Assembly (NCBI RefSeq): GCF_000507185.2
Contig: NZ_AYTM02000002.1
Location: 2,712,001 to 2,776,000 of the forward strand
From: Pseudomonas syringae KCTC 12500
GTDB taxonomy: Bacteria; Pseudomonadota; Gammaproteobacteria; Pseudomonadales; Pseudomonadaceae
Direction: 5' to 3'
DNA: 64,000 nucleotides
Shown piece after piece: positions 17,831 through 29,038 of this stretch; the first letter of the stretch is position 1; each line of letters begins with the position of its first letter. The notes under the pieces are model-generated. The model was not told the DNA's origin and made no database searches. It worked only from the letters and a program-made list of their open reading frames with translations. The position numbers were made by a program, and so were the translations under genes.

Positions 17831-19202
17831 CGGAAGCTCCGCTGCTGTCGCCAAACGTCAGGCCGTGCTTGCGCAGTTTGTCGTGCAGGGTCTTGCGCGG
17901 CACACCCAGCGCTTCCGCCAGGCTGCGCACCGAGCTGTGCGGGCGCGCCAATTCGGCGGCGATCAACGCGCGCTCGAAGCTTTCCACCTGATCGCTCAGC
18001 CCGCCGCCCGGCGGTGGCGCCTGTTCTGCATCAGCGCCTTCCAGCTCCAGTTCCAGACCCAGCGCAAAACGCTCGGCAGCGTTTTGCAGTTCCCGCACAT
18101 TGCCCGGCCAGTTATGCCGCAACAGCAGCGCGCGCTGGCCCGGCTTGAGTTCGTGCTTGGGGATGCCGTGGCGCATGCTCGCGGCATCGGCGTAATGTTC
18201 GAACAGCATCAGCGCATCTTCACCCCGTTCGCGCAACGGCGGGATGCGCAGCGAGGCCACGTTCAGTCGGTAATACAAGTCTGCCCGGAAGCGGCCCTGA
18301 TCGGCCGCGTGCCGCAGGTCTTCCTTGGTCGCGGCGATGATGCGGATGTCCAGCGGGATCTGCTGATTGCTGCCCATTCGCTCGACCACGCGTTCCTGCA
18401 GCAGGCGCAGCAGTTTGACCTGCACGTCCAGGCTCATGCTTTCGATTTCATCGAGGAACAGCGTGCCGCCGTTGGCAAACTCGAACTTGCCGATACGCCG
18501 CTTCTGCGCGCCTGTAAAGGCCCCTGGCTCGTGGCCGAACAGCTCGCTTTCCACCACCGACTCAGCCAGCGCGCCGGCGTTGATCGCCACGAACGGGCCG
18601 CTGCGGCGGTTGGACAGATCGTGCAGCGCGCGGGCGACCACTTCTTTGCCTGCGCCGGTTTCGCCGAGGATCAGCACGTCGGCTCGCGTCCCGGCCAATG
18701 CGCCGATTTGTTCGCGCAGACGCAGGATCGGCGGCGACTGACCGATCAGGCGTGTGCTCAGTTGTTGGCGATCACTCAGGGCCAGGCGCAGGCTGCGGTT
18801 ATCCAGCACCAGACGGCGGAGCGCCAGGGCACGGCGCACACTGTCGAGCATGGCGTCGCTGGCGAAGGGCTTTTCCAGAAAGTCGTAGGCCCCGGCGCGC
18901 ATGGCTTTCACCGCCAACGGTACATCGCCATGCCCGGTGATCAGCAGCACCGGCAGGTCAGGGTCCTGCGCGTGAAGCTGATCGAGCAGTTCCAGGCCAT
19001 CCATGCCCTGCATGCGAATATCGCTGACCACCACGCCCGGCCAGTCGCGGCCGATGCGTTCGGCCAGCCCGGTCGCTTCGGGCAGCGACAGAACGTTCAG
19101 GCCAGCCAGGTCCAGCGTCTGGCGCAGGGCCTGACGCAGGTGCGAATCGTCGTCGATCAGCACCACCTGAATCTGGCTGTCGATGGCTGTGTCCGAACTC
19201 AT
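17817..19202 (-). CDS. dctD: DctD, sigma-54-dependent C4-dicarboxylate response regulator
   Basis: A 461-residue NtrC-family regulator. The receiver domain (about 1-125) has acceptor Asp61 (VVVSDIRMQGMDG) and Lys111. The AAA+ domain has Walker A GETGAGKE (180-187), the sigma-54 contact motif GAFTGA (227-232) and GTLFLDEIE. A Fis-type helix-turn-helix ends the protein (VRSLAEALGVPRKTLHDKLR). Phosphorylated DctD activates sigma-54 promoters of dicarboxylate transport genes. It overlaps dctB by 4 bp. No dicarboxylate transporter gene is in the window. Confidence 0.93.
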   Translation of the reverse strand: MSSDTAIDSQIQVVLIDDDSHLRQALRQTLDLAGLNVLSLPEATGLAERIGRDWPGVVVSDIRMQGMDGLELLDQLHAQDPDLPVLLITGHGDVPLAVKAMRAGAYDFLEKPFASDAMLDSVRRALALRRLVLDNRSLRLALSDRQQLSTRLIGQSPPILRLREQIGALAGTRADVLILGETGAGKEVVARALHDLSNRRSGPFVAINAGALAESVVESELFGHEPGAFTGAQKRRIGKFEFANGGTLFLDEIESMSLDVQVKLLRLLQERVVERMGSNQQIPLDIRIIAATKEDLRHAADQGRFRADLYYRLNVASLRIPPLRERGEDALMLFEHYADAASMRHGIPKHELKPGQRALLLRHNWPGNVRELQNAAERFALGLELELEGADAEQAPPPGGGLSDQVESFERALIAAELARPHSSVRSLAEALGVPRKTLHDKLRKHGLTFGDSSGASDDND

Positions 19203-21013
19203 GCAGAAAGGTCCTCTGGCGGTTGAAGATTGGCTCCGGAAGCACCGGCCCGCAGGCGCAGGGTCAGCAGCGCACCGCCGCTGGGATGGTTGGCGAACAG
19301 CAACTCGCCGCCCAGCGCGCGCATCAGCGTATCGCAGATGGCCAGACCGAGGCCAAGGCCCTGGGTGCGGGTCTTGGTCGTAAAGAAGGGCTCGCGGGCC
19401 CGCGCCAGTGCTTCCTGGGAAAAGCCGGGGCCGTTGTCACGAATGTACAGGTTAACGCCCTCGGCGGTCTGCTCGACACTTATCCACAGCCTGCGCGGCG
19501 GGCCTTTTTCAGTGAGGGCGTCCAGCGCGTTGGCGATCAGATTGCCGAGCACCTGACGCAGACGGGTTTCACCGGCCTGCACCCAGATCGTGGCGTCCGG
19601 CAGGTCACGGATCAGCTCGACTTCCATGGCGCGCCGCCGCTTGGCCAGCAGCGCCAGCGCATCTTCCAGCGCCGGTTGCAGTGCCACGCTTTCAGGGGCG
19701 TGGCGGTCGCGACGGGCGAAGGCGCGCAAGTGCGCGATGATCGAGGCCATGCGCCCGGTCAGTTCGCTGATCAGCTTGAGGTTGCCGCGTGCATCCTCGG
19801 TGCGCTGATGATCGAGCAGCACTTCGGCGTTTTCGGCGTAACTGCGGATGGCGGCCAACGGCTGATTCAGCTCATGGCTGATACTCGCCGACATGGTGCC
19901 CAGCGCCGTCAGTTTGCTGGTCTGCACCAGTTCATCCTGAGCCTGCACCAGCTCCTGTTGCGCCTGTTCGCGCTCCAGCACTTCCTGACGCAGACGGCTG
20001 TTGAGCCCCTCCAGATCGCTGGTCCGTTCGATAACCCGCATCTCCAGCTCGCGGCGCGCCTTGGCCTCGAAAGCGATGCGGTCCAGATAATGACGACGAC
20101 GCTGCATCATCAGGCCCAGCAACAACATCAGCACCAGCAGCGCGGCGCCGCCAATCGCTACCACTGTGCGCACCTGGCGGTCGACAAGGGCGCGGGGCGC
20201 GAGGATGTTGACGTTCCAGCCGGTTTCTTCGATGGCCTGGGTCTGAGTCAGCCAGGCGTGTTCATCGATCCTCAACGGACGCGGATCGCGGGTCGGATAG
20301 GACTGGATCGCGACGATGGCTTTTTTCTCGTCATCGGTCAGGTCGCGGGTCGCCCGAAAGCGCCATTCGGGGTTGGAAGTCAGAATCACCACGCCGTTCT
20401 GGTCGGTCAGCAGCAGTTGTTCGGGCGTCTTGCCCCACAGGGTTTCGGTGTGGTCCAGATCGACCTTGACCACCAGCACGCCGATGATTCGCTCACCGTC
20501 ACGCACCGGGCCGGCGAAAAAGTAGCCACGTTTGGCAGAGGTCGTGCCGAGGCCGAAGAACCGCCCGGTTCTGCCCGCCCGCGCATCGATGAAATAGGGC
20601 CTGAAAGAGAAGTTGCGGCCAATGAAGCTGTCCTTCTGATCCGAGTTCGAAGCCGCCAGGGTCAGTCCATTTGCGTCCATCAGGTACATGACATCGGCAC
20701 CGGTCTGGCGCGTGATTTCGCTGAGCAGACGGTTGGCGTTTACCAGGGTCGGTGTGTCGCCCGGCGCCGCCAGTGCGGCGCGCAAGGCCGGCAGGTCGCC
20801 GAGGATCTGCGGCAGGGTTTCGTAACGGTGCAGGGTGCCGAGCAGGTTGGCGACGTACAGGTCCAGGGTCTGACGGTTCTGGTTGGCCAGCACGTTGCGG
20901 TAATAACGTTCGGCCAGGTGTTCCAGCGGCCACAGCAACGGCGCCAGGCAGAGTGCCAGAAGGGCGAGGCTGCGCCAGCGAGGGCGGCGCGGCAGTGCGG
21001 GAGTCATGGTCAT
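19199..21013 (-). CDS. dctB: DctB, C4-dicarboxylate sensor histidine kinase
   Basis: About 604 residues from the start at 21013 (21007 and 21058 are alternatives). Membrane segment 1 (SLALLALCLAPLLWPL) and segment 2 (VVAIGGAALLVLMLLLGLMM) bracket a periplasmic double PAS-like sensor domain containing NFSFRPYF and GTTSAKRGYFFAGPV, the DctB ligand loop. A coiled coil (LEGLNSRLRQEVLEREQAQQ) leads to the phosphoacceptor His in SASISHELNQPLAAIRSYAE and to the ATPase domain (NLIANALDAL, IRDNGPGF, GLGLGLAI). It senses succinate, fumarate and malate and phosphorylates DctD. Confidence 0.92.
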   Translation of the reverse strand: MTMTPALPRRPRWRSLALLALCLAPLLWPLEHLAERYYRNVLANQNRQTLDLYVANLLGTLHRYETLPQILGDLPALRAALAAPGDTPTLVNANRLLSEITRQTGADVMYLMDANGLTLAASNSDQKDSFIGRNFSFRPYFIDARAGRTGRFFGLGTTSAKRGYFFAGPVRDGERIIGVLVVKVDLDHTETLWGKTPEQLLLTDQNGVVILTSNPEWRFRATRDLTDDEKKAIVAIQSYPTRDPRPLRIDEHAWLTQTQAIEETGWNVNILAPRALVDRQVRTVVAIGGAALLVLMLLLGLMMQRRRHYLDRIAFEAKARRELEMRVIERTSDLEGLNSRLRQEVLEREQAQQELVQAQDELVQTSKLTALGTMSASISHELNQPLAAIRSYAENAEVLLDHQRTEDARGNLKLISELTGRMASIIAHLRAFARRDRHAPESVALQPALEDALALLAKRRRAMEVELIRDLPDATIWVQAGETRLRQVLGNLIANALDALTEKGPPRRLWISVEQTAEGVNLYIRDNGPGFSQEALARAREPFFTTKTRTQGLGLGLAICDTLMRALGGELLFANHPSGGALLTLRLRAGASGANLQPPEDLSA

Positions 21014-21177
21014 CGATTGGCCGTCGCCGAAGGGTTGACGATGCCTGCTGGCGATCACGCCGTGGCAGGCAACAGAAACACCCGGTCGATCCTGACGTGG
21101 GCATCAGGCGCGTATTATGCCCGCCGCCGGCTTGTCAGGCACCCGGACATTGCGCCGGGCGGCCTTGGGGCGCGGGC

Positions 21178-21723
21178 TCAGGGAAACAGGTCGGCTTCTT
21201 TCAGGCGCTTGCCTTGTTGATCCTTGGCCGACAGGTTGGGCTGGCCGTCGAACTGCCAGTCGATGGCCAGATCCGCATCGTCCCAGGCGATGCAGCGTTC
21301 AGCCGAAGGCGTGTAGTAGTCGGTGGTCTTGTACAGGAACTCGGCGTGTTCGCTGAGTACCACGAAGCCATGGGCAAAGCCTTCCGGAACCCACAGCTGA
21401 CGGGCGTTTTCAGCGGACAGCTCGACGCCGACCCACTGGCCGAAATTCGGCGAGCTGCGGCGAATGTCCACGGCCACATCCAGCACCTTGCCGACCGTGA
21501 CGCGCACCAGTTTGCCTTGGGCATTTTCGATCTGATAATGCAGCCCGCGCAGGACGCCGCGCTGCGAGCGGGAGTGGTTGTCCTGCACGAATTCACGGGT
21601 CAGACCGGTGGCCGCCTGAAAAGCCTTGGCGTTGAAACTTTCATAGAAAAAGCCTCGCTCATCACCGAATACCTTGGGTTCGAGAATCAGGACTTCCGGC
21701 AACTTTGTTGCGACTACGTTCAC
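21178..21723 (-). CDS. rfbC: RfbC, dTDP-4-dehydrorhamnose 3,5-epimerase
   Basis: A 181-residue cupin epimerase of the usual length. It makes dTDP-4-keto-L-rhamnose for O-antigen or other rhamnose-containing glycans. Signature segments are PKVFGDERGFFYESFN, VQDNHSRSQRGVLRGLHYQ (active-site His), VDIRRSSPNFGQW and VPEGFAHGFVVLS. It follows rfbB on the same strand after 80 bp. rfbA and rfbD are not in the window. Confidence 0.95.
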   Translation of the reverse strand: MNVVATKLPEVLILEPKVFGDERGFFYESFNAKAFQAATGLTREFVQDNHSRSQRGVLRGLHYQIENAQGKLVRVTVGKVLDVAVDIRRSSPNFGQWVGVELSAENARQLWVPEGFAHGFVVLSEHAEFLYKTTDYYTPSAERCIAWDDADLAIDWQFDGQPNLSAKDQQGKRLKEADLFP

Positions 21724-21803
21724 GTGGCTTCCCCTGCAATGTTGAATAAGTCGTGGCGACTCGACAGTCTGCCCTGAGGCGCGCCTGCCGAGAAGGGTGC
21801 TGA

Positions 21804-22886
21804 TCAGGCAATCAGGTCTTTAGGCTCGGTAAAGCCCAGTCGTTCGCCCTGATAACTGCCGTCCTGAACCCTGCGGCACCAGTCCAGGTTATCCAGGTAC
21901 CACTGCACAGTCTTGCGCAGCCCGGACTCGAAGGTTTCTTCGGGCGTCCAGTCGAGCTCCTTGTCGATCTTGCTGGCGTCGATGGCGTAACGCTGATCGT
22001 GGCCCGGACGGTCGACCACGTAGGTGATCAGGTCGCTGTACTGAGCGACGCCTGCCGGGTGCTGCGGGGCGAGCTCATCGAGCAGCGCGCAGATACCGCG
22101 CACAACGTCGATGTTTTTCTGCTCGTTGTGGCCACCGATGTTGTAGGTCTCGCCGACCTCACCTTCGGTCACGACCTTGAGCAGGGCCCGCGCGTGGTCC
22201 TCGACGTACAGCCAGTCGCGCACCTGCAGGCCATTGCCATATACCGGCAGCGGCTTGCCCGCCAGGGCGTTGAGAATCACCAGCGGGATGAGCTTTTCCG
22301 GGAAGTGGAACGGCCCGTAGTTGTTGGAGCAGTTGGTCACCACCACCGGCAGGCCATAGGTGCGGTACCAGGCGCGCACCAGATGGTCGGACGCAGCCTT
22401 GCTCGCCGAGTAGGGTGAGCTGGGCGCATACGGTGTGGTTTCGGTAAACAGATCATCGACACCGTGCAGGTCGCCATACACTTCATCAGTGGAAATATGG
22501 TGAAAACGGAACGCCTGGCGCTGCGCTTCCGGCAGTTTTAGCCACCAGGCGCGTGTGGCTTCCAGCAGGCTGTAAGTGCCGACGATGTTGGTCTGGATGA
22601 ACTCGGCCGGGCCATCGATAGAGCGGTCGACGTGGGATTCAGCCGCCAGGTGCATGATCGCCTGAGGCGCAAAGCGCTCAAGCACTGCACTGACGCGGGC
22701 CTGATCGCAGATATCCGCCTGCACGAACTCATAGCGCGTGTCGGTCGCAATCGACTGCAGCGATTCAAGGTTGCCCGCGTAGGTCAATTTGTCGAAGTTC
22801 AGCACTTCGTGTTCGGTGTTGTTTATCAGGTGGCGGATCAGTGCAGAGCCGATGAAACCTGCGCCTCCGGTAACGAGTATTCGCAT
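21804..22886 (-). CDS. rfbB: RfbB, dTDP-glucose 4,6-dehydratase
   Basis: A 360-residue extended short-chain dehydrogenase. The NAD motif GGAGFIGS is at residues 7-14, followed by [14 protein letters not shown] and the catalytic [20 protein letters not shown] (YxxxK). The C-terminus has [20 protein letters not shown]. It makes dTDP-4-keto-6-deoxyglucose, the substrate of RfbC next door. The start at 22886 gives the canonical [13 protein letters not shown]; the open frame runs upstream to 23141 but overlaps the divergent gene and has no plausible N-terminus. Confidence 0.95.
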   Translation of the reverse strand: MRILVTGGAGFIGSALIRHLINNTEHEVLNFDKLTYAGNLESLQSIATDTRYEFVQADICDQARVSAVLERFAPQAIMHLAAESHVDRSIDGPAEFIQTNIVGTYSLLEATRAWWLKLPEAQRQAFRFHHISTDEVYGDLHGVDDLFTETTPYAPSSPYSASKAASDHLVRAWYRTYGLPVVVTNCSNNYGPFHFPEKLIPLVILNALAGKPLPVYGNGLQVRDWLYVEDHARALLKVVTEGEVGETYNIGGHNEQKNIDVVRGICALLDELAPQHPAGVAQYSDLITYVVDRPGHDQRYAIDASKIDKELDWTPEETFESGLRKTVQWYLDNLDWCRRVQDGSYQGERLGFTEPKDLIA

Positions 22887-23127
22887 GAACTGACCTTCTT
22901 GTGTGTTCTGGAGTAATGCAGCATAGCGCTTGAGGGCGTATGGCATGATCGGACCATTAAACCCGAGCAGCAGGTCGAATAAAACTCCGGGTAGTTTACG
23001 CGCCGGGGTGCAGGTGCGATTGGTCGCGCAGCACAATCCCCCTATAGTCAATGCCCCTATAGTTGCGCGACTGCCCATCACGCCTTGCTCGACGAGCCTG
23101 GGCCTGACAACAAGAACGAGGTTCTCC

Positions 23128-26040
23128 ATGCCGCTTGCCACGCTTATCCGCCGATCCAGTCTGCCTTGCCCCGAGGTCAGCGTGGACCAGGCTTTGCAAT
23201 TGCTCTCTGAGCACTACGGGCTGAGCGGTACGCTGAAAGCGTTGGGTAGCCAGCAGGATCGCAACTTTCTGCTGGATACCGGCACGCGGCGTTATGTGCT
23301 GAAAATCTGCCACGGCGCGTATTCGACCACCGAGCTGAACGCCCAGCACGCTGCGCTGCATCATCTGGCCGGCCACAGTGCATTCAAGGTGCCGGGCGTG
23401 ATCCGCGCCAATGACACCGAACAGTTACTGTCGGTCGACATCGACGGGCAGGCGGTGCATGTGCGCCTGCTGGAGTTCATCGACGGGCAATCGCTGGGGC
23501 ATGTCGAGCATCTGGGGCGTGACATCGTGGTCGAGTTGGGCGAGCTGTGTGCCCATGTGGATATCGCGCTGGCCGATTTCGACCACCCAGGTCTGCAGCG
23601 CATCCTGCAGTGGGACCCGCGCCACGCCCATGCATTGATCAAGCACCTGCTGCCGGTGATCAAGGATGCCGACGCCCGCGCTTGTCTGATCGAAGCGGGC
23701 GAGCGGGCTCATCGCCGTCTGTTGCCATTGATTGCGGCACTGCCGATACAGGCGGTGCATCTGGACATCTCCGAGCACAACGCGGTCTGGCGGCGCGAGG
23801 CGGGGCATCCGTGGCACTTGCAGGGGCTGATTGATTTCGGCGATCTGCTCAGTACCTGGCGAGTGGCCGATCTGTCGGTGACCTGCGCGGCGCTGCTGCA
23901 CCATGCCGAGGGCGATCCGCTGTACATCCTCCCGGCCATTGCCGCCTATCACGTCCTCAATCCGCTGAAGATCGAGGAATTGCAGGCGCTCTGGCCGCTG
24001 ATCGTCGCTCGATCCGCAGTGCTTGTGCTCAGCAGCGAACAACAGGCCAGCGTCGAGCCTGGCAATGCGTATATCCAGGCCAACCTTGCCGGCGAATGGA
24101 ACATCTTCGATGTCGCCACTTCGGTGCCGATGGCGCTGATGGAAGCTGCCATTCTGCGCGCGGTGGGTCTGGACCTGCCGCCTGTCGAACAACCTGCCTA
24201 TTCGCCGTTGTTGCCCAGCCTGGCGGGGTTTCAGCCGGTGCTGGTGGATCTGGGCGTGCTCAGCGAACACTTCGTGGCAGGCAACTGGGAGCAGAGCGGC
24301 ATCGATGAATATCTGCTGTCGCAAGCGGCCGGGGACAATGGGCTGGCGGCCAGTCGGTTCGGTGAATACCGTCTGTCACGCACCTTGCCTGATTGCGCCA
24401 GCGAGCCGGAGACCTTTGCGCTGCACGTCGAATTACACGTGCCCGCAGCAACGCCGCTGCATGCGCCGTTCGATGGCACCTTGCGGCTGACGGCCGATGC
24501 TGCGGTGCTGTTGGTCGGCGAGCGCATCAGTTTGAAGCTGTGGGGTGTATTGCCGGAGGCTTCGCTAGCGGGTCAGGTGGCGGCGGGCTCGTTGATCGGG
24601 CAGGGCGGTGGTTCGCTGTTGCTGCAATTGTGCACCGAGCCAGACCTCAGCCCGCCGCTGTTTACTACACCGGCCTGGGCAGATGTCTGGCGCGCAGTGT
24701 GCCCGTCGCCGTCGGCGCTGCTGGGTTTTGATTGTGACGCGCCAGCCTTGCAAGACGCCGCGCAATTGCTGGCGCGCCGTGATGCCAGCTTTGCCCGCTC
24801 GCAAAAGCATTACTACCAGGCCCCGCCGCAGATCGAGCGGGGCTGGCGCAACCACCTGATCGACATGCAGGGCCGCTCCTATCTGGACATGCTCAATAAC
24901 GTCGCCGTTCTCGGTCATGGCCATCCGCGCATGGCCCACGAGGCGGCGCGGCAGTGGTCGCTGCTCAACACCAACTCGCGCTTTCACTATGCAGCGATCG
25001 CCGAGTTTTCCGAGCGCCTGCTCAAGCTGGCGCCCGAGGGCATGGACCGCGTGTTTCTGGTCAACAGCGGCACCGAGGCCAACGACCTCGCGATCAGGCT
25101 GGCGTGGGCTTACAGCGGTGGCCGCGATATGCTCAGTGTGCTGGAGGCGTATCACGGCTGGTCGGTGGCGACCGATGCTATTTCAACCTCGATCGCCGAC
25201 AACCCGCAGGCACTCAGCACCCGCCCTGACTGGGTGCATCCGGTCACCGCGCCCAACACCTATCGCGGGACTTTCAGGGGCGCGGACAGTGCGCCGGAGT
25301 ACCTGCGCAGTGTCGATCAGGCCCTTGCCACGCTGGCGGAGCAGCAACGGCAGGTGGCGGGCTTCATCTGCGAGCCGGTGTATGGCAATGCGGGCGGGAT
25401 CTCCCTGCCGCCGGGGTATCTGCAACAGGTGTATCAGAAGGTCCGCGCGGTGGGCGGCGTGTGCATTGCCGATGAGGTGCAGGTGGGTTATGGCCGGCTG
25501 GGTCATTACTTTTGGGGCTTCGAAGAGCAGGGCGTGGTGCCGGACATCATCAGCATGGCCAAAGGCATGGGCAACGGCCATCCGCTGGGCGCGGTGATCA
25601 CCCGCCGCGAGATTGCCGAGGCGCTGGAGGCCGAGGGCTATTTCTTCTCGTCATCCGGTGGCAGCCCCGTCAGTTGCCGAATCGGCATGGCGGTGCTGGA
25701 TGTCATGGAGGAAGAAAAGCTCTGGGACAACGCCCGAATCGTGGGTGACCACTTCAAGGCACGGCTGCAGGCCCTGGCCGACAAACATCCGCTGGTGGGC
25801 GCGGTGCACGGCATGGGGTTTTATCTGGGCATGGAACTGGTCCGCGACCGCCACACCCTGGAACCCGCTACAGAAGAAACCGCCCGCCTGTGCGAGCGCC
25901 TGCGTGAACTGGGCATCTTTATGCAGCCGACCGGCGACTACCTGAACATCCTTAAAATCAAACCCCCGATGTGCACCACCCGGCGAAGCGTGGACTTTTT
26001 CGTCGACAACGTATCGAAGGTGCTCCACGAACTGGAATAG
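23128..26040 (+). CDS. Three-domain fusion: APH-type kinase, M23-like domain, class III aminotransferase
   Basis: A 970-residue protein. Residues about 30-330 form an APH/choline-kinase-type phosphotransferase ([19 protein letters not shown]; catalytic loop [20 protein letters not shown]). Residues about 430-560 look like an M23-type beta domain ([17 protein letters not shown]) whose metal ligands are not conserved. Residues about 555-970 are a class III PLP aminotransferase ([30 protein letters not shown]; Lys812 in [11 protein letters not shown]). The kinase and PLP parts resemble enzymes that phosphorylate an amino-alcohol or hydroxylysine and then eliminate phosphate. The start at 23128 has GAGG seven bases upstream; the frame extends to 22930. 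The nearby aguBA genes hint at an amine substrate, but this is inference. Confidence 0.85.
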   Translation: MPLATLIRRSSLPCPEVSVDQALQLLSEHYGLSGTLKALGSQQDRNFLLDTGTRRYVLKICHGAYSTTELNAQHAALHHLAGHSAFKVPGVIRANDTEQLLSVDIDGQAVHVRLLEFIDGQSLGHVEHLGRDIVVELGELCAHVDIALADFDHPGLQRILQWDPRHAHALIKHLLPVIKDADARACLIEAGERAHRRLLPLIAALPIQAVHLDISEHNAVWRREAGHPWHLQGLIDFGDLLSTWRVADLSVTCAALLHHAEGDPLYILPAIAAYHVLNPLKIEELQALWPLIVARSAVLVLSSEQQASVEPGNAYIQANLAGEWNIFDVATSVPMALMEAAILRAVGLDLPPVEQPAYSPLLPSLAGFQPVLVDLGVLSEHFVAGNWEQSGIDEYLLSQAAGDNGLAASRFGEYRLSRTLPDCASEPETFALHVELHVPAATPLHAPFDGTLRLTADAAVLLVGERISLKLWGVLPEASLAGQVAAGSLIGQGGGSLLLQLCTEPDLSPPLFTTPAWADVWRAVCPSPSALLGFDCDAPALQDAAQLLARRDASFARSQKHYYQAPPQIERGWRNHLIDMQGRSYLDMLNNVAVLGHGHPRMAHEAARQWSLLNTNSRFHYAAIAEFSERLLKLAPEGMDRVFLVNSGTEANDLAIRLAWAYSGGRDMLSVLEAYHGWSVATDAISTSIADNPQALSTRPDWVHPVTAPNTYRGTFRGADSAPEYLRSVDQALATLAEQQRQVAGFICEPVYGNAGGISLPPGYLQQVYQKVRAVGGVCIADEVQVGYGRLGHYFWGFEEQGVVPDIISMAKGMGNGHPLGAVITRREIAEALEAEGYFFSSSGGSPVSCRIGMAVLDVMEEEKLWDNARIVGDHFKARLQALADKHPLVGAVHGMGFYLGMELVRDRHTLEPATEETARLCERLRELGIFMQPTGDYLNILKIKPPMCTTRRSVDFFVDNVSKVLHELE

Positions 26041-26397
26041 AGGACGCAGAGCGTCCAGAACGGCATACCCACGCGGAGCATGGGTACGATGGGGGTTGGC
26101 CGGACATTATCGTCATACCCGGATCTGCTTTTGATTCTGGCCGAAGGCCGTAGGAGCGAACCGGGCGACGCTTCGCTTGTTCGCGAAAGGGGCCTCCGCG
26201 TCACACCCAGCTCGTAGCAACGAGCGCCGTCATGAGCCTTAAGCAGATTAATATCGGCAAAATTCAAAATTTAATGCGATGGAAACATTTTTTTAGCTTT
26301 TAATGCCGATTTATATCCGTTATAAAGGCGTTCATAATCGTCATCGCTCGTCTGCTATGGTGATAAGTCCTTTGCAACCGCCCCTGGAGATATTTTC
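26041..26397. promoter_or_regulatory. Intergenic region with REP element and aguBA promoter region
   Basis: The left part has a REP-class element at about 26150-26195 (GTAGGAGCGAACCGGGCGAC then GCTTGTTCGCGAAAGG). The right part (26255-26340) is AT-rich and is the likely aguB promoter region. A short dyad TTATA-TCCGT-TATAA is at 26311-26325. No coding sequence is evident. Confidence 0.5.
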
Positions 26398-27276
26398 ATG
26401 AGCCGTATCGTTTCTGTCGCTGCTACCCAGATGGCCTGCTCCTGGGATCTGGAAGCCAACATCGAGACCGCTGAAAAGCTGGTACGTGAAGCTGCCGCCA
26501 AGGGCGCCCAGATCATCCTGATTCAGGAACTGTTCGAAACCCCGTACTTCTGCCAGAAGCCGAACCCGGACTATCTGCAGTTGGCGACTACCCTCGACTC
26601 CAACGTCGCGATCAAGCACTTCCAGAAAATCGCCAAAGAACTGCAGGTCGTACTGCCGATCAGCTTCTTCGAGCTGGCAGGGCGTGCGCGTTTCAACAGC
26701 ATCGCGATCATCGACGCAGACGGCAGCAACCTGGGCATCTACCGCAAGAGCCACATCCCGGACGGCCCTGGCTACCACGAAAAGTACTACTTCAACCCGG
26801 GCGATACCGGCTTCAAGGTCTGGCAGACCCGTTACGCGAAAATCGGCGTCGGTATCTGCTGGGATCAGTGGTTCCCGGAGTGCGCGCGCAGCATGGCGTT
26901 GCAGGGCGCGGAAATTCTGTTCTACCCGACTGCCATCGGCAGCGAGCCGCACGACAAGACCATCAGCTCGCGCGACCACTGGCAGCGCGTGCAGCAAGGT
27001 CACGCCGGTGCGAACCTGATGCCGCTGATCGCCAGCAACCGCATCGGCAACGAAGAGCAGGACGGCTACGACATCACCTTCTACGGCTCGTCGTTCATCG
27101 CCAACCAGTTCGGTGAAAAAGTCGCCGAGCTCAACGAAACCGAAGAAGGCGTGCTGGTCCACAGCTTCGACCTGGACGAGCTGGAGCACATCCGCAGTGC
27201 CTGGGGTACGTTCCGTGATCGCCGCCCTAATCTGTATGGCGCGGTGAAGACCCTCGACGGTTCGCTGGAGTCCTGA
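26398..27276 (+). CDS. aguB: AguB, N-carbamoylputrescine amidase
   Basis: A 292-residue nitrilase-superfamily enzyme. It hydrolyses N-carbamoylputrescine to putrescine, CO2 and ammonia, the last step of the agmatine route. The Glu-Lys-Cys triad is visible: Glu in [11 protein letters not shown], Lys in [20 protein letters not shown] and Cys154 in [12 protein letters not shown]. The CCTGGAG site precedes the ATG. aguA follows after 5 bp. Confidence 0.95.
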   Translation: MSRIVSVAATQMACSWDLEANIETAEKLVREAAAKGAQIILIQELFETPYFCQKPNPDYLQLATTLDSNVAIKHFQKIAKELQVVLPISFFELAGRARFNSIAIIDADGSNLGIYRKSHIPDGPGYHEKYYFNPGDTGFKVWQTRYAKIGVGICWDQWFPECARSMALQGAEILFYPTAIGSEPHDKTISSRDHWQRVQQGHAGANLMPLIASNRIGNEEQDGYDITFYGSSFIANQFGEKVAELNETEEGVLVHSFDLDELEHIRSAWGTFRDRRPNLYGAVKTLDGSLES

Positions 27277-27281
27277 TCGCC

Positions 27282-28388
27282 ATGACCACGCTCAATAGCA
27301 CGCCACGCGCCGACGGTTTTCATATGCCGGCCGAATGGGCACCGCAAACCCAGGTCTGGATGGTCTGGCCCGAGCGCCCGGATAACTGGCGCCTGGGTGG
27401 CAAGCCCGCCCAGGCTGCCCACGTCGCCATCGCCAAGGCCATCGCCCGCTTTGAGCCGGTCACGGTGGCGGTGTCCGCTGCACAATACGACAACGCCCGT
27501 GCGCGGCTGGACATGCCGAACATCCGCGTGGTGGAAATGAGCAGCAACGACGCCTGGGTGCGCGACAGCGGGCCGACCTTCGTCATCAACGACCGTGGCG
27601 AAGTGCGTGGCGTGAACTGGGAATTCAATGCCTGGGGCGGCTTCGATGGCGGCCTGTATGCGCCGTGGAACCTCGATTCCCAGCTGGGCAGCAAGGTACT
27701 CGAAATCGAGCGCTGCCCGCGTTATGTCACCGAAGGCTTCGTGCTCGAAGGCGGCTCGATCCATGTGGATGGCGAGGGCACGCTGATCACCACCGAAGAG
27801 TGCCTGCTCAATCGCAACCGCAACCCGCACCTGACCCGCGAACAGATCGAAACGATCCTCGGCGATTACCTGGCTGTGGATAAAGTCATCTGGTTGCCGG
27901 ACGGCCTGTTCAACGATGAAACCGACGGGCATGTGGATAACTTCTGCTGCTACATCCGTCCGGGCGAGGTGTTACTGGCCTGGACCGATGATCCCGAAGA
28001 CCCCAACTACTCACGCTGCCACGCGGCATTGAGTATTTTGGAAAACACCCTGGATGCCAAGGGTCGTGCGTTTATCGTGCATAAAATGCCGATTCCGGCC
28101 CCATTGTTCGCAACAGAAGAAGAATGCGCAGGCGTCGATCAGGTGCATGGCAGCCAGGAGCGCAATCCTTCGGTGCGTCTGGCGGGGTCGTATGTGAACT
28201 TTCTGATCGTCAACGGCGGCATCATTGCGCCGAGTTTCGACGATCCGATGGACGGAAAGGCTCGCGAGATCCTGCAAAAGCTGTTTCCGGAGCATGAGGT
28301 GGTGATGGCACCGGGCCGTGAGTTGCTGCTGGGTGGGGGCAATATCCACTGCCTGACACAGCAACAGCCAGCGCCTCACAAGCACTAG
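27282..28388 (+). CDS. aguA: AguA, agmatine deiminase
   Basis: A 368-residue enzyme of the guanidino-modifying superfamily. It converts agmatine to N-carbamoylputrescine. Visible motifs are [82 protein letters not shown], and the C-terminal catalytic Cys in [15 protein letters not shown]. It forms an operon with aguB. No AguR-type regulator gene is adjacent, unlike in P. aeruginosa. Confidence 0.95.
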   Translation: MTTLNSTPRADGFHMPAEWAPQTQVWMVWPERPDNWRLGGKPAQAAHVAIAKAIARFEPVTVAVSAAQYDNARARLDMPNIRVVEMSSNDAWVRDSGPTFVINDRGEVRGVNWEFNAWGGFDGGLYAPWNLDSQLGSKVLEIERCPRYVTEGFVLEGGSIHVDGEGTLITTEECLLNRNRNPHLTREQIETILGDYLAVDKVIWLPDGLFNDETDGHVDNFCCYIRPGEVLLAWTDDPEDPNYSRCHAALSILENTLDAKGRAFIVHKMPIPAPLFATEEECAGVDQVHGSQERNPSVRLAGSYVNFLIVNGGIIAPSFDDPMDGKAREILQKLFPEHEVVMAPGRELLLGGGNIHCLTQQQPAPHKH

Positions 28389-28444
28389 CGCTTAGTAACT
28401 AGTTGTATCTAACAACTGGATAGTTGGTCCCGTTTTTGCTGTAT

Positions 28445-28473
28445 TAAGCCCATCATCAGATGGGCTTTTTTAT
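28445..28473 (+). terminator. Terminator of aguBA
   Basis: AAGCCCATC-ATCA-GATGGGCTTTTTTAT: an 8-bp stem followed by a T-run, about 60 bp past the aguA stop. Confidence 0.9.
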
Positions 28474-28608
28474 GCGTTACTTTATAACTAAGTTCATCAG
28501 ATTTATCGGCAGTTTTCCTAAATTCCACTGGCGAAACTCCGTTTCCTTAGCTTGACTGTCACATGGCACCAGTAGATTTAGCCCCTCACGAATCAAGAGG
28601 TTTTGGTT

Positions 28609-28815
28609 ATGAATGCAGGTATGAACCAACAGCGAGTTCGTGGTTTTTCTGCTTCGCTCAGTAATGAGGCACGCCAGCGAGTGGCGGATTGGTTGAGGAC
28701 GACCAGGCCCGTGAAAGCCAGGCCGGACGTACGCGCCATGCTGCTGAAGCGCTATCCGGCAGGCCTGTTCAACGATGCCGAATTCGAAGCGTTGGCGCGT
28801 GTGCTGACAGATTAA
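28609..28815 (+). CDS. Small conserved-looking protein of unknown function
   Basis: A 68-residue ORF (MNAGMNQQRVRGFSASLSNE). It is basic, with a helical C-terminus (RAMLLKRYPAGLFNDAEFEA) and no signal peptide or membrane segment. A GAGG lies upstream of the ATG at 28609; a TTG at 28603 is an alternative. Coding base use is consistent with its neighbours, but I cannot name a family. Confidence 0.55.
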   Translation: MNAGMNQQRVRGFSASLSNEARQRVADWLRTTRPVKARPDVRAMLLKRYPAGLFNDAEFEALARVLTD

Positions 28816-29038
28816 GCAATACACCAGACCTGGCCCCGACCATCCACACGTTTGACACCCCCAGGCACCCGAACTAGGATTCGCGCCCCACTGCCTGTGG
28901 CTCCACTCCCTGTACGTGCTTCGTAGTCCGCTGCGATGACCTCGTGCGGCTCTCCACCGCCTGATCAGAGGCGGGAAGCCAGGACGGCCATTGGCCGCCG
29001 CCACAGCGCATGTCATTTTGCAGAACAAGGAAGACAAA

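Noticed and set aside
19223..21220. 665-codon open frame on the plus strand
   Set aside because: It is the shadow of dctB and is rich in G, Q, A and R as expected of antisense frames.
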